Shown here: one piece after another, positions 12,352 through 25,347 of the stretch
How the letters are laid out: each line of letters opens with the position of its first letter
Numbering within the stretch: position 1 is the stretch's first letter
Origin: Conidiobolus incongruus B7586
Lineage: Eukaryota; Entomophthoromycota; Entomophthoromycetes; Entomophthorales; Conidiobolaceae
Direction: 5' to 3'
NCBI GenBank assembly: GCA_000697335.1
Contig: JNEM01016396.1
Span: 30,887-94,886 of the forward strand
DNA: 64,000 bases
Position numbers and translations under genes: made by a program
Notes under the pieces: generated by a model
What the model saw: only the letters and a program-made list of their open reading frames with translations
What the model was told of the DNA's origin: nothing
Databases searched by the model: none

Positions 12352-12953
12352 AATGGTTGAGCCAAAATGGTATTCAAAATATTGAAAATATTGTAATAAT
12401 TACAATTCATCCATAAAATTAAAAAATCATAAATAATATCTTTTCTATCTTATGTATTAAGATTCAAATATTGAATATTGATAAATTTTAAAATTATTCA
12501 TATTTGGATATTGTCATTTTAAATTGAAATTGAATCAAATGAGAAAATAGCGTGATTTTAATGAATTCTGGTAATTCAAATGGATAATGAAGTCACATTA
12601 ATGAATTAATTTATTGTTTGATAATTGATATTATTATTAACTTTATATTTGAAAAAATAAGGATACATATAACGAATACTGATATGGTTTAAAATTGGAT
12701 TATAACTACAGTATAAATATTGATCTATAACCTGATAATGTGACTTTATAATTATGATTTCACAATTGAATTTTAATTATCTGAAAGTAGGGTCCAATTA
12801 AATCAATTTTAGAATGTTTTTGAATAATTCATTGCCACTAATTTTTACATTTAAACCATAATTATCTAATTAACATATATGCCATTTTTTTGTTATAACT
12901 AATTTCTTTTTAAATCAATTATTTCTTTTATATTATTAAATTAATAATTTTTT
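12352..12953. other. AT-rich region upstream of the WIPI3 gene
   Basis: No coding signal is seen. This is presumably the promoter of the following PROPPIN gene, but no defined motif is visible. Confidence 0.4.
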
Positions 12954-14521
12954 ATGATAATAAATAACTCTTTTAGCCCTCAAGATTTGCTACTTTATTT
13001 AAATTATAACCAAGATTTCGGATGTTTTTCGGTTGGTTTAGAGAATGGATTTAGGATATTTAATTGTGACCCCATTAAAGAAAAAATGAGGAAGGAGTTT
13101 GAAGATGGAGGAGGTATCGCACTCGTTGAAATGCTTTTCCGGTGTAATTATTTGGGACTGGTAGGTGGTGGCAGAAATCCTAAATTTCCCCCAAATAAAG
13201 TAATCATATGGGACGACCTTAAGGGTAAACCTGTAGTCGAACTGGAATTTAGGTCAGTAGTTAGAAATGTCAAGCTAAGAAGAGACAGGTAACTATCATA
13301 TAAATATTCTTTTTCATTTCATTTATTTTTTAGAATTGTAGCTGTGCTTTCTAACAAAGTATTTGTTTACACTTTTGGTGGTGCGCCTCAAAAACTTTTC
13401 ACTTTAGAGACTTATAATAATGACAAAGGTCATTATAATGCTTGTCAAAATTTTGAATTTTCTTTTTCTAAATTTTCTCCTTAGGACTTGTTGCAGTTTC
13501 TACCTCTAACCATTCTGCTATTATGGCTATTCCGGGCAGGCAAAAAGGTGTTGTTCAAATAGTTAATTTAGCTATTAGTGGTCACCCTACCTCTTTTTCT
13601 CTATCAGAGCCATATACAGCAAATAATCCAGTGATTACTTTAATATCAGCCCATACTACCCAGTTATCATGTATTGCTCTTAATGCCGAGGGAACAAGAC
13701 TAGCCACAGCTAGTGAAAAAGTAAAAAATCTAAATTATATGTAATTTTTCAATAAGTTCTAACCCAAAGTCGCTAGGGTACCTTGATTCGAGTTTTTGAA
13801 ACTTCAAATGGTCGTCTCCTACATGAATTGAGAAGAGGTGTTGATCGAGCTGATATATTTAGGTATTGTTATTGATGAATCGCTCGATTTATTTTTATAT
13901 TGATTAAAATATTTGTAGTATCTCATTTAATTCAAATTCGACTAGATTGTGTGTTTCTTCTGATAAAGGAACAATCCACATCTTTAATTTAGATGGTGAT
14001 CCTGGTCACGATTTACCATTTAGCGATGAGCAATCTATGGCATCTTCATTTAATTCTTCATTATCCAATCAAGATCATCCTTTGTAAGTCGGCAAGATAG
14101 ATTGTTTCTATTTATATAATTTACTAATTTTTAATTTAGAAGCTCTAGTGCTGGAAATCGTCATTCAAGGTAAACTTTAGAAAAAATAATTATTATTTAT
14201 ATTAATTACTAATTCCATTCCCATATTTAGTTTTTCATTTATGAAAGATTTACTTCCTAAATATTTTTCATCACAATGGAGTTTTGCTCATTTTAGGGTG
14301 AATAATGAAGTAAAATGTATTTGCGCTTTTAATCCTGAACCCGATTCTAATCAATTAACAGGTAAGCATATTCTAATATTATAGTCATTTTTAGTTAACC
14401 AATTATTATAGTCCTCTGCGCAGACGGTGGATATTATAAGATCGCTTTTGACCCTGTTAAAGGAGGAGAATGTGAAAGAGTCTCGTATAGAAAATTCTTA
14501 TCAGATTTACCAAATGATTAA
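12954..14521 (+). CDS. PROPPIN of the WDR45B/WIPI3 (Hsv2-like) group
   Basis: PROPPINs are seven-bladed beta-propellers that bind PI3P and PI(3,5)P2 and act in autophagy and endosomal traffic. The product follows human WDR45B from end to end: [73 protein letters not shown], then the lipid-binding L/FRRG motif in [15 protein letters not shown], and [16 protein letters not shown] near the end. About seven short introns are present (first donor at 13289, next exon from 13334). Blade 6 carries a serine-rich insert (about 30 residues), the usual membrane-inserting CD loop position. The ELRRG form and overall sequence favour WIPI3/Hsv2 rather than Atg18. Confidence 0.92.
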
Positions 14522-15186
14522 TTTTTGTATTATGTTTTAGTCCTATTTATATTGTTATATATATATTTATCAATAAATGAATCAGAGTGAATATTTCAAA
14601 TAATTTGGAATTATTTATTATTCGAGTGAAAAATATTAAAATCATTTTATAGATATCATTTCCAAATTTTTCAGGTATTTTTTACTTTTCTTAGATTTCA
14701 TTTCTATTAAATAACTTTTAATGATTTTAACTATATATATATATATATTTTCTGAGAACTTTTTTACATAAATGAAAAATTTTCGATATTGATAATCAAA
14801 TATCTCTTTACTCTGGATTTAATGATGAAATGTATCTACTTGGTCAAATTGAGCCAATTAATATTAATTAATAGTCAATTGAATGTAAGCTCATATAAAC
14901 ATTTAAATGAGATTATAAATAACTACAAAATTAGTAAAATATTTAATTTTCATTTGTATATTATTATTTAACCTATAAAAATTTAATAGTGTTTTTAGAA
15001 TTTGTTCCACAATTCTCTTTAATACTTGAATTAATTTATTTCATCATAATTGGTCACCCATAATTATAATTTGAAAAATGCGTCTATAAATATAGAAAAT
15101 AAATTGTACTCAATATAAATAAAAAATAATCAATACAAATACTAAATTTTATATTTGAAATAAAAAAATTAGCTAGCATATAAAAT
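14522..15186. other. AT-rich intergenic spacer
   Basis: It lies between two plus-strand genes and must contain the POLD2 promoter. A (TA)n run lies at about 14730-14750. Nothing else is recognised. Confidence 0.45.
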
Positions 15187-17089
15187 ATGCCATCGACTTC
15201 AGGTATTCTCAATAAAATTTATAATACACATCTACTCAATATTTTACTCAATTTAGCTACTTCACCAACCAAAAAATTTTTGAACAAAAAAGCAGAGTAT
15301 TTCATACCTGAGTCCAGCTATTTAAAATATAGAAAAGATTCCAAATACAAAACTTATAATGAAAACTATAAATTGGAATTAAACCTTCAAGATTATGAAA
15401 ATCAATTTTTACACTTGTATAACTTTCGTTTGGATTCTTTAAAACCAATTTGTTTAAATTTGGCTAAGGAGAAATGGTCTAAGAAGTATGAAGAAGGTAT
15501 TTGTATATTGCTATTTATGGTTTGTTAAACAATTCTAAATCATTAAATTTAGCTCAGTTAACCAACAAGGTCTTGGATGCTGTGGATTCTCTAAATTATA
15601 TAGTTGGAACTATTTATCGTAAAATGGCTCTTAAACCTAGTATTTTCGACGATGTTTCGAAAAATGTAAATTCATTCAATATATAATTAATAGTTTATAG
15701 TTAACTCTATTTTGGTAGCTTTGGGTTGTAAATCCGCCACCCGTTGATCATTATTATAATGAATCTGATGAAATTTATTTGGAAGATGACAGTGGTAGAA
15801 TTCAGTTAATTCATTCTAATTGGGATGAGTTCACCCCACTAGTTACTGGTAAAATTTATTTAATATATTTTTTAAGAATTCATATATTTATTGGCTTTTT
15901 ATTAGGCATTGTTGTGGCTGTTCTTGGACATAAAAACCCTGATGGGTCCTTTGAAGTTATTGATATTCAACTTCCTGAACTTCCAGCGCAAACTCCTTTA
16001 ATAGAAGCTGCCTCAATTCAAGGTAAAATATTATGATCATTAACTATACACGATTCATTTATTGAATTAGATGAAAAATACGTGGCCATTTTATCTGGTA
16101 TAAACTTGGGTCCTAATAAGCCTATCCATCCTACTTTGGAGTTTTTATCTGATTATATATCAGGATTTGCTAACGATGATTCTGACGTAAAATATATTAT
16201 TAAGTTTATAATTCATTGACTAATTTATCAATATAGAACAATGACGCATTCTCGTCCAATATCGTAGGTTTAATCTTGGCTGGTGGTGTATTCTCCTTTG
16301 AAGTTGCTAATAATAGCAAAGTAACTGAAAATTGCACTTATTTATTGCATAAACTAATTTTATATTAGCAGCATATTTCTAATAATGACTCCATTGATCA
16401 TGTTGATCAACTCTTATCTAATTTGTCTTGTCACATTCCTGTTTTTGTGATGCCTGGATCTGAAGATCCCGCCAACGTTACCCTACCTCAAGATCCTCTT
16501 CACAAAGTGTTGTTCCCAAAGGCTTCCAAAAACCCTAATTTCCATTCCTTGACCAATCCATCATCAATCATATTCGATCAGACAAAGTATTAATCTGATA
16601 TATATTATTATATAATATACTAATTTATAAAATTCAGAATTTTAGGCACCAGTGGACAAAATATCAACGATCTTACCAAATATTCAGGAATTATGAAACC
16701 TTTAGATTGGTTAGAAGCAACTCTTAAATATAGACATATATGTCCCAATGCTCCAGATACTGAATGTAAATAATTTACACTTTCTATGTATCATTGCTAA
16801 TATTTTCAATTAGACTCCTTCCCTTATAAACATCAAGATCCTTTAATTATTCACGACTGTCCCCATATCTATTTTGCTTCCAACCAACCTCAATTAGCAT
16901 CTAAACTATTAACTGGTAAGAGTTATAAGTATAAATTATTATATAGTGTATTGAAAAATATGTGTAGGCCACGATGGACAAAAAATCCGACTTGTAAGTA
17001 TTCCCAATTTTGAGTCTAAACACGAGGTTGTATTAGTTTCTTTGAATAGTTTGAATGTCAAAAAAATTAATTTGAATTATCTGAATTAA
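15187..17089 (+). CDS. DNA polymerase delta subunit 2 (POLD2/Cdc1/Pol31)
   Basis: This is the B subunit of replicative DNA polymerase delta, a structural partner of the catalytic subunit with an OB fold and an inactive calcineurin-like phosphoesterase fold. The exons together match human POLD2: NYIVGTIYRKMALKPSIFDD, YLEDDSGRIQL, LVTGIVVAVLGHKNPDGSF, GLILAGGVFSFE, LSCHIPVFVMPGSEDPANVT, LPQDPLHKVLFP, ILGTSGQNINDLTKYSG, LEATLKYRHICPNAPDT, then HDCPHIYFASNQPQLASKLL and IRLVSIPNFE. About eleven short introns interrupt it. The start at 15187 (MPSTSGILNK) is the first ATG in the frame that continues into the N-terminal OB region. No disrupted frame was found. Confidence 0.93.
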
Positions 17090-17839
17090 ATGGAAAATAA
17101 AATTATACCAAGTAATTGAAGTTTGAGATATTTCCATATTACAATTACCAGTTTGAATAATTTGAATATCGATACAGAATATATACCCCTACCCTTCTAT
17201 TTCCTTTCAAATAGAGTAAAACTTTAGTGCAATTACATCATTAAATCATATGGACTAAATATATTTGATATAGTGTAAACAAATAAGGTTAAATGACTTG
17301 AGTTAAATCGAAATTATATCGATATAATAAAAAATTCAGAAACAAATACTAAATTCTTGGAGGTTAAAGTATTTTATAATATTTAATGTATTATCATTCG
17401 ATTTCTATTAAAGGGTTTTATTTTGATTTTATTACTCTTAAACTTGATCTTTAAACGATGAGCGTTATCTATATTTTTGAAGGTCAAGTAACATTATAAA
17501 AACAATGATTATATTATTTAAAAATGCTCGTTTATTTAATCATAGTAATATTTATATAAACAATTATATATACTCATTTTTAGCTAAGTGAACGATATCA
17601 AGCCACTAAGAAAAAATGTAATATTTCGATAAAAGATAATCTACTTAATAAGATATTAAATAAATTATAAAAAGTTGATGAGTATAGAATAAATATTATT
17701 TAACAATAATGAAAATAGAATAATCAATAATTAAGGTATATAAAAATATAGTAAAAGGACACAAATATGGGAAAAAAGTAATGGATTTTGATTAAAATTT
17801 AAACAGAATTAAGAATATTTAATAATGACAAGACATTAT
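17090..17839. other. AT-rich spacer before tRNA-Lys
   Basis: No gene is recognised in this stretch. Confidence 0.45.
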
Positions 17840-17912
17840 GCCCGGTTAGCTCAGTCGGTAGAGCATCAGACTTTTAATCTGAGGGTCGTGGGTTCGAGCC
17901 CCACATTGGGCG
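17840..17912 (+). tRNA. tRNA-Lys (anticodon UUU), intronless
   Basis: The 73-base sequence folds as a complete tRNA. The acceptor stem is GCCCGGT with ATTGGGC and discriminator G. The D arm is AGCTCAGTCGGTAGAGC, the anticodon arm CAGACTTTTAATCTG has loop CTTTTAA (anticodon TTT), and the T arm GTGGGTTCGAGCCCCAC pairs perfectly. Internal A and B boxes are intact, and a T-rich stretch follows within 15 bases as a polymerase III terminator. CCA is not encoded. It is the only intact tRNA I see in the window. Confidence 0.97.
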
Positions 17913-20161
17913 CTTTATTTTGGTCTTGGTTCATTTTTAATTTAACATTATTTTCTAATTTTATATATAACTTTCTTCACTTAATTTTTAAAAAAAATTA
18001 TTTCTTATTTTAGGATCTAATTATTGAATATTTAATAAAATATTATAATATAATTCAATTTATATCCTCCTTTATTAGCTATAATATATTATCAAATTTT
18101 ACAAATTATCTGATCTTATTAAAATCTTTTTTTGTCCAGCAGTTTAAATGTCTTATTCAATTTTGTATCAATATTATAAAAATTTTTGAATTGTTTTCTA
18201 ATATAGAAATCTTTTTAACAACTTAAAGCCCTTGTAATCATAAGGATTCATATTAGGAGTGTATGGCAAATGTGTTTATAAACCCCATTTGTTTCATATA
18301 ATAAGAATTTTTACAATATTTGCTATAGGGGGCTTGGCATAATTAAGTATTATTAGAGGACTGATTTTGCCAAAATAAAAATTATCCTGTGATTTTGATT
18401 TTTTTAAAATATATCATGCATTTTATGGTAATTCTTAATTGTAATAATTTGAAGTAAATATTTTAATATTCATATCAATAGTTTAAAATTTGTTAATAAA
18501 AATTAAGACTAGAACTTTAAAAATAACATAAAATCTAGATAACTGATAAATTCAGGGTGTATTCAATGGATATTAAATTTTATTTATAATAATAATTTAT
18601 TTTAATTGCTGAGATTTGAATGATATTTAATTTTTTTATAAAACTATTTCATTATTATTTAATTCACAAGTTAAATAAATATATATAACACAATTGGAGT
18701 GATTTTTCTTTTATCCTAGTGATTTATTGAATATTAAAAAGATACTTACTATTAATAAGCAATATATTAGATATATTTTGTTAATAAATAAATACTTTGT
18801 TTTATATTTCTCTAGATTTTTTGATATATTTTTTAATAACGATTTACCTGTGATGACCAATTTTAAACTTATTTTGATTGAAATATAGTACGTCATTACA
18901 CCTATTGATTAACGAAAGATATTATCAGGAGAAAAAAAATATTATTCAATATATTCTTGATATATAATGGTGAATTTTGGTCGTTGGTAAATATAAAATC
19001 AAATATCAATTGATAATAAATTTTGAATAAAATTAAATCATGATATAAAAATACTTAATAATAAATATTTTTAATCTGGTATTTTGAAACCCAATAATAT
19101 TTGTTTTTAATATTTTTAATTTATATAAAAAGAAATATAGCTTTTGTTTTATAATAATCAACCTTGTTATATTACTATAAAATTTTTTCTATATTAAAAA
19201 TTTTTAATCTTTTTATAACTTAAAATATAATATTATTCTATATAAATGAGATAAAGTTTTTGGCTGTGTAAGTTTATAATATAATATGATATTTTTAGCT
19301 ATTCTATATATAATTATTAATGATCATTAAGATATTCATATTTTTTCATTTTTTTAATTTGATTTATTATTCCAATCATAAAATTATTATATTATATATT
19401 TATAAATATATTAAATTTTTAAGTAAACAATAATTTTCAAAAATTATATTGATACTTTGATTATATAATTTGAGGAAAAATAAGAATTAATGAATAGTTA
19501 GATAACAGTTTATTTAAAAATATTTTATATTTAATACTCAATAAGCTTGCAATTTAAAATTATTAGTGATGAATATCTTACCCTTTGAATAGTGATTTCA
19601 AGTATATATGATATTTGAAAAATTGAAATTTTGGGTTGTTAAATACAGGTTTTATTTGAACCCTGATTTATCAAATCATAATATAAAGGAAGTATAAATG
19701 AGAGTATAACTAACAATTATTTAACAATATCCAAACCAATTCAATATAATTAAGAATAAAGCATCACCTCAATAATTTCCCAAATAGGATATTAAACGGA
19801 TAAAGGTAGTTACCTTAAAAATTGAATTTAAAAATAAATTAAAATATTCAAATCAATCCAAATTTCACTCAAATTTTACAGCCTATCAATTTGGACCAAT
19901 TAATCATGATGGTTAAAACAAATGATTTAATTTGGGATATAAAAAATTGTGGATAAACTAAATCTGGGAAGCAAGACTATTCCAATAATAGTTGATGAAA
20001 TTAGCTAATTTTTGGAATATAAAAATAAACATCGAAGCAACACCTTTAATTATTCCTTAATTAATTTTATAATTTTATAGTTGTAATCCTTTTTGTTGAA
20101 GTTTGATTTTATTGTTTGATTATTATAGGTTCAACAATTGTATAAAACAGTTTATTGTAGT
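17913..20161. other. Long AT-rich intergenic region
   Basis: No gene is recognised over about 2.2 kb. The last 200 bp should hold the promoter of the P4-ATPase gene. An in-frame upstream ATG at 20138 would lengthen that protein by eight residues. Confidence 0.45.
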
Positions 20162-23100
20162 ATGAGCACTACGAATAGTCAAATCGAACAATTTGTTCAA
20201 TTTGTTAAAAATCAAACTGCTAATTTTCTTGTATATCTATTAGATATCCTTGATAAACTTTTACCAGAATATATAAGTAGACATTTATTTACAAAACAGC
20301 ATTTAATAGATTTTCGAACTATATATATTAACAATGTTGAAAAGAATAAACACTTTATCGATAATAAGATTAAGAATACAAAGTTTACATTATTAAACTT
20401 TATATTTAAATTTAGTTGGGAGCAATTTGGGTAATTTTACTTAGAAAATATATATTCGATATTGACAACTAATCAATATATATTTTTATAGTCGTTTTAT
20501 GAATGCTTACTTTTTATTAATTGCTTCTTTACAATTGAATAGAGATTTAGTAATTTTATTTTTATTAAATATTTACCACAATATTAATTTGTATTGTAGA
20601 CACCTGTTAACCCAATTACTACTTGGACTCCATTAATAATTATTTTTACAATTTCTGCTATTAAAGAAATTTACGACGATTACCACAGATACCTCAACGA
20701 TTTAGAGTTTAATAATAGAATTTATACGAGGTTAAATTCTCAGTCGGTAGAAAATATCCCAAGTAGTAAAATTCGTGTAGGTGATATTATAAGAGTTGAA
20801 GAAGGTGTTGAAATACCTTGCGATTTGATCATAATTGCTTGCAACAATACCTCCGATCCAACAACTACAACTGCTTTTATCCAGACATCTAACTTGGATG
20901 GTGAAACCAGTCTGAAACCAAGAATAGTACCATCTCGATTATCTAAATTATCAGAAGATGAATTGTTAAAGCTTGATGGAATAAGTAAATTTATATTATA
21001 TATTAAAAATCCTACATGTACTAACCAATCTTATTTCAGTTGAATGCCCATTACCTAATCCCAATTTTAATGACTTTGACGCGAGAATGATCATTAATCC
21101 TAATAGATCCGATTCTACCATTGATAACATCATCCCAATATCATCCACCCAACTGATCCCTCAAGGGTCCTTCCTAGTGCAGACACCATCAATTCTAGGG
21201 ATGGTGGTATATACTGGCAGAGAGACAAAAATAGGTCAAAACAGCCAAAACAGTATCTTAAAATTATCAGTATTAGACAAACAAATTGAAAGAGCATCGG
21301 TATTTGTTTTCCTGTTTATGCTTTTCTTAACTATTGCTCTAGGATACATTGGAAATTACTACCATGACGAAGTTTTTAGAAAAATACATTCTTATTTGAT
21401 GTTAGGTCCTGATCAAAAATTGAATTGGTACACTGGTTTAGTTATCCCATTAAGAATGCTTTTATTGTTAAGTCTTATGATTCCAATTAGTTTGAAAGTG
21501 TCAATGGTAACATGATTAAAGTTAATATCTGTTGAATTAAGGGTTAATATTGAATTTAATAGGATATTTCAAAATTTTTATGTTCTCAATTCATCGGATG
21601 GGATTTAAAACTTTATGACGAGCTTAGAGGACCAGCAGTTGTTAACAACACTCAAATCCCTGATGAAGTTGGTCAAGTGCAATTTGTTCTAAGTGACAAG
21701 ACTGGTACACTGACAGAAAATGTAATGAATCTCAGAAAATGCTCAATATCTGGTAAACGTTATGGCAACTTGCAAGAAGAAATTTACGAATCCGAATCTC
21801 TTTTGGTCGATATCCAAAAAATGAATGATTCTTTAGAAGAAAATCCTCTTGTACGCAATACCACAGAATCTAACACATTTTTAGATAACTTGTCACTATT
21901 CCTTCAGGCTATCACACTTTGTCATGATTCTCAACTAATCCCGGTCGAAAATGAATCCGAAAATAGGGCGAATTACGAGTATTATGGATCTTCGCCCGAT
22001 GAAGTAGCTTTATTAAATAGCGCTGCTAAATTGGGTTTTCAATATTTGGATGAAACTAACGGAACGATTACATTGAATGTCAATGGAAAGGTTAGTACTT
22101 TCCAACTTTTACACAAATTGGACTTTTGCTCTGTTCGCAAACGCATGTCAGTACTCGTTAGAGTTTCACCAGATTCTCCCATATGGCTCATCTGTAAAGG
22201 TGCGGATGATTCGGTAGTTCCTCTCTGTCAGCCAACTCGCTTACCTGAACCCTTCCATCAAGAGTCATCTACTTCAATAACACAGCTTCATTTGGACGAA
22301 TATGCACACTTGGGTTTGAGAACTTTGGCTATCGCTTGTAAATCAGTATCAGAGACTGAATATAAACAATGGTTAAAGAAGTATGAGGAAGCAAACTCTA
22401 GTATTGATAATAGAGAAGAGCAAATCAGAGAGTGTTATATTCAAATGGAAAAAGACTTACACTTGATAGGATGCACCGCCATTGAAGACAAACTACAACC
22501 AGGAGTTCCAGATACAATTGCTTCACTTCGTCAAGCCGGTGTTAAAGTATGGATGCTTACAGGGGACAAGTTGATCACAGCCATTCAAATTGGTCGAAGC
22601 TGTAAGCTTCTTCCTCCTGAGGGATTTGGTAAGATTATCAAGCTTCAGGGTCGAGGGCAATCTTTCCAAGAGTTCTTCCAAAGTTTTGAGGAAGAATATT
22701 CCAAATTATCAACTAATATTCCAGAACTCTCTATTACCAGTAGACTTTCTTTAGGTTTGGTTCAGAGCTCTCAGTCGATTTTGAATGATGTTTCTCTCGC
22801 TTCTATTGTCATTGATGGCACAGGATTAAGCTATATTCTATCTGACGATCGATTGAAAACCATGTTTATTGAACTCGGATTGACAGTCAACTCTGTAATC
22901 TGCTGTAGAGCAACTCCTAAGCAAAAGAGCCAAGTTGTTCAGTTGATTAGATCACTAAACCAGATTACTTTGGCGATAGGCGATGGAGGTAACGATGTTC
23001 TAATGATCCAACAAGCTAATATTGGTGTTGGAATTCGTGGACTTGAAGGAAAACAAGCTACTAGAGCTGCAGATATCACTTTAAGTCGATTTGCTCATCT

Positions 23101-23863
23101 CAATCGACTCATTTTGGTCCATGGCAGATACTCACTTCATAGAGTGCGATTCGTAGCTTTGTACTGTTTCTACAAAACAGTTTATATTTGCTGTATTCAA
23201 GCTGTTTATCAATTCTTCGCAGGATTTTCTGGTACCTCTTTATTTAACACCTATAGTTTAAGTTTGTACAATGTCCTCTACGCAGGCATGCCAGTTTTGT
23301 TTTATGTGTTGGATAAGGATATTCCAGAAGATCAATTGATCAAATACCCCACTTTGTACCAATTCACACAAGGAAGAGATCCTAATTATTGGTTTATTTC
23401 TGGTACATTTAGATGGTTTTTATGGGCCGTGGGTCAGGGTATTGTTACTATTTACGTATCTTACGGCTCATTCTTAGAATTTAATGACACTTGGTTCACA
23501 TCGTCCGATTCTATGACAATTGACTCATTCTTAATGTACAGTATTGTAATTGTCATCATACAAATTACTTTATCACTTTTCACCAACTACTATACAATTG
23601 CTAATCAGTTCGTTATCTGGGGTACTATTATCATTTATTTTGTTACCACCTTGTTGGCTTCTATCCCTGTCAAATTACATATGCGAGAAGTACAACAATT
23701 GGTCATGGATATTAGATTCTATCTTTGTATTGCATTAACTATAGTGATTTGCTCAGTACCTGTGTGGGTTTACAATTACACTAAATTGGTTACTGGAAAG
23801 GATCCTGTTAAAGAATTGAGAAATTCAGTAATTGGTGTCAGACCCAGAACTGTTGCTAGTTAA
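20162..23863 (+). CDS. P4-type ATPase (phospholipid flippase), ATP11-like
   Basis: P4-ATPases move phospholipids from the outer to the cytosolic leaflet, usually with a Cdc50 partner. Five exons join cleanly (for example GG|T CGT after 20430, and A|TT GAA before IECPLPNPN). Visible elements include KFTLLNFIFKFSWEQFGRFM and TPVNPITTWTPL at the first membrane helices. The actuator motif is DGET in TSNLDGETSLKPR, and the M4 segment is PISLKVSM. The phosphorylation site is LSDKTGTLTENVM (in the exon opening near 21564), with KGADDSV for nucleotide binding and the hinge TGDKLITAIQIGR and GDGGNDVLMIQQANIGVGI. C-terminal helices M5-M10 follow. DISKFLCSQFIGWDLKLYDE resembles animal ATP11 more than Dnf or Drs2. 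The final 728-codon exon is uninterrupted. I saw no sign of damage. Confidence 0.93.
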
Positions 23864-24288
23864 CTATTTCAAAGTTTTCAATGATCAGTTTAATATTAAT
23901 CATTTTATTTATACTACTATATCTTTACGTATTGATTAATTTACTAAATTAATTAATGTTATTACTATGCTATATGAAACTACTATTATAACCAAGTTTA
24001 TATTTTTTTAATATATTAATAATTAATATTGAGCTTTTTTGAATTATAACAAACACATTTTTCAATAATTATAATAAAAACTAAACAAATATATTACTGA
24101 ATTAAGAATAAAATTGAAATAATAATACCTTCAATTTCAAATCAACAAATTCAGGAATAAAAATTTCATTGATATTACAGTTAATTTTCATATTTAAACA
24201 TAATAATTAATCCAATATTAACACAACTAAGAACTTCCTCAATCCGTTTAATCAAATTACCTCATATTAAACATTTGTCTAAGATACA
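23864..24288. other. AT-rich spacer upstream of the COQ4 relic
   Basis: From about 24222 one frame reads ILTQLRTSSIRLIKLPHIKH, which looks like a mitochondrial presequence (R, K, S, L rich, no acidic residues). It lacks an ATG and is not in frame with the COQ4 core that follows. Confidence 0.35.
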
Positions 24289-24969
24289 TATGGAGGTCAT
24301 ATTCCTCTTAACTGTTTTGAAAAATCTACTTTAGCAGTCAAAATCGCATTTGGTACTTTTTGGGATTCTACCAGATACGATATTCATAAATTTAATTCCA
24401 AAATCGGTTAAAAGTTTAATATATTATACTTTCAGAGCTCGTTGCAGCACTTGGAGAAACCACTTCAGGATCAGCTTTAAAATGTATAAGAGATAGAATG
24501 TTAATGGATAGAGATGGTAGAGCTATTATTCGTGAAAGATTATTATTAATACTTCAATTATTGATATGGAATACTTGTCAAAATTACCTAAAAGTACCCT
24601 TGAATATAATTATTTTTACTTTTTAGACTCTAATAAGATCAAACCCGATACTAGAATCCCGGTTCATCATGTCGATGATGAGGAATTAGCTTATGCCATC
24701 AATAGATATCGTCAAGTCAATAATTTTTTCCACACTTTATTCAATTTAAATATCTCTGTCAAGGGAGAAAAACCATTCAAATGGTTTGAAATAGTACATT
24801 TTCAATACTTATAAATATTTTATGTGCTCAATTTGGCCCTATTAGGCCAACTGCTGAAAAAATAAATGATTTGATGAAAAAGTCAGTTCCATGGGTATTT
24901 TCTGTTGGAAATCAAGCTAAATTTTTATTAAATGAATTTTATGAAAATTCAATTGAAAAAAATGAATGA
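24289..24969 (+). pseudogene. COQ4 (ubiquinone biosynthesis) homologue with disrupted frame
   Basis: Coq4 is a mitochondrial protein needed for coenzyme Q synthesis. The core is recognisable: YGGHIPLNCFEKSTLAVK, an intron to AALGETTSGSALKCIRDRML, DRDGRAIIRER, then SIIDMEYLSKLPK, DSNKIKPDTRIPVHHVDDEE, RYRQVNNFFHTLF, KWFEIVHF and ILINILCAQFGPIRPTAEKI. The frame shifts by one base near 24540, between RER and NTSIIDMEY, and again near 24800, between EIVHF and ILINILCAQFGPI. The presequence-like segment upstream of 24289 is also out of frame. In addition, the metal-binding motif HDxxHx11E of the family reads NNxxHx11E here. Either this is a pseudogene or the assembly has small indels. The substituted ligands favour a real loss. 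Confidence 0.72.
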
Positions 24970-25347
24970 ATTAAGAGTTGAATTAAACGTTATTCCTCAT
25001 CTTAAATGAACATTATAAAACATTTCGATTATTAATTTTAATATATAATTGCACTAATGAGTGATAATACAATTTTATACCATTTTTTAAATAAGTACTT
25101 AATCATTTAAAGAGTCTAAACAATAAATCTGAAAATAAAATATAAACTATTAGCTAGATATTTAATAAACCAACTTAGCTACCATAATATTTTCGTTTTA
25201 TAGATTTTAGATTCGAAGGTTAATCTCATTAGCGAATTATTTCATAATACACTTAACTCGTACACATTATATCAACACTTTGAAATATTGTTAAGTTGAA
25301 AAATCTGGTGATACTACTCATTAACGTAAAGGCTTTGATAAAGTCAA
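24970..25347. other. AT-rich spacer between convergent genes
   Basis: No feature is seen between the COQ4 relic and the coiled-coil gene. Confidence 0.45.

Noticed and set aside
17825-18013. A 62-codon open frame starting just before tRNA-Lys
   Set aside because: It translates the tRNA itself and AT-rich flank; the tRNA fold is complete.
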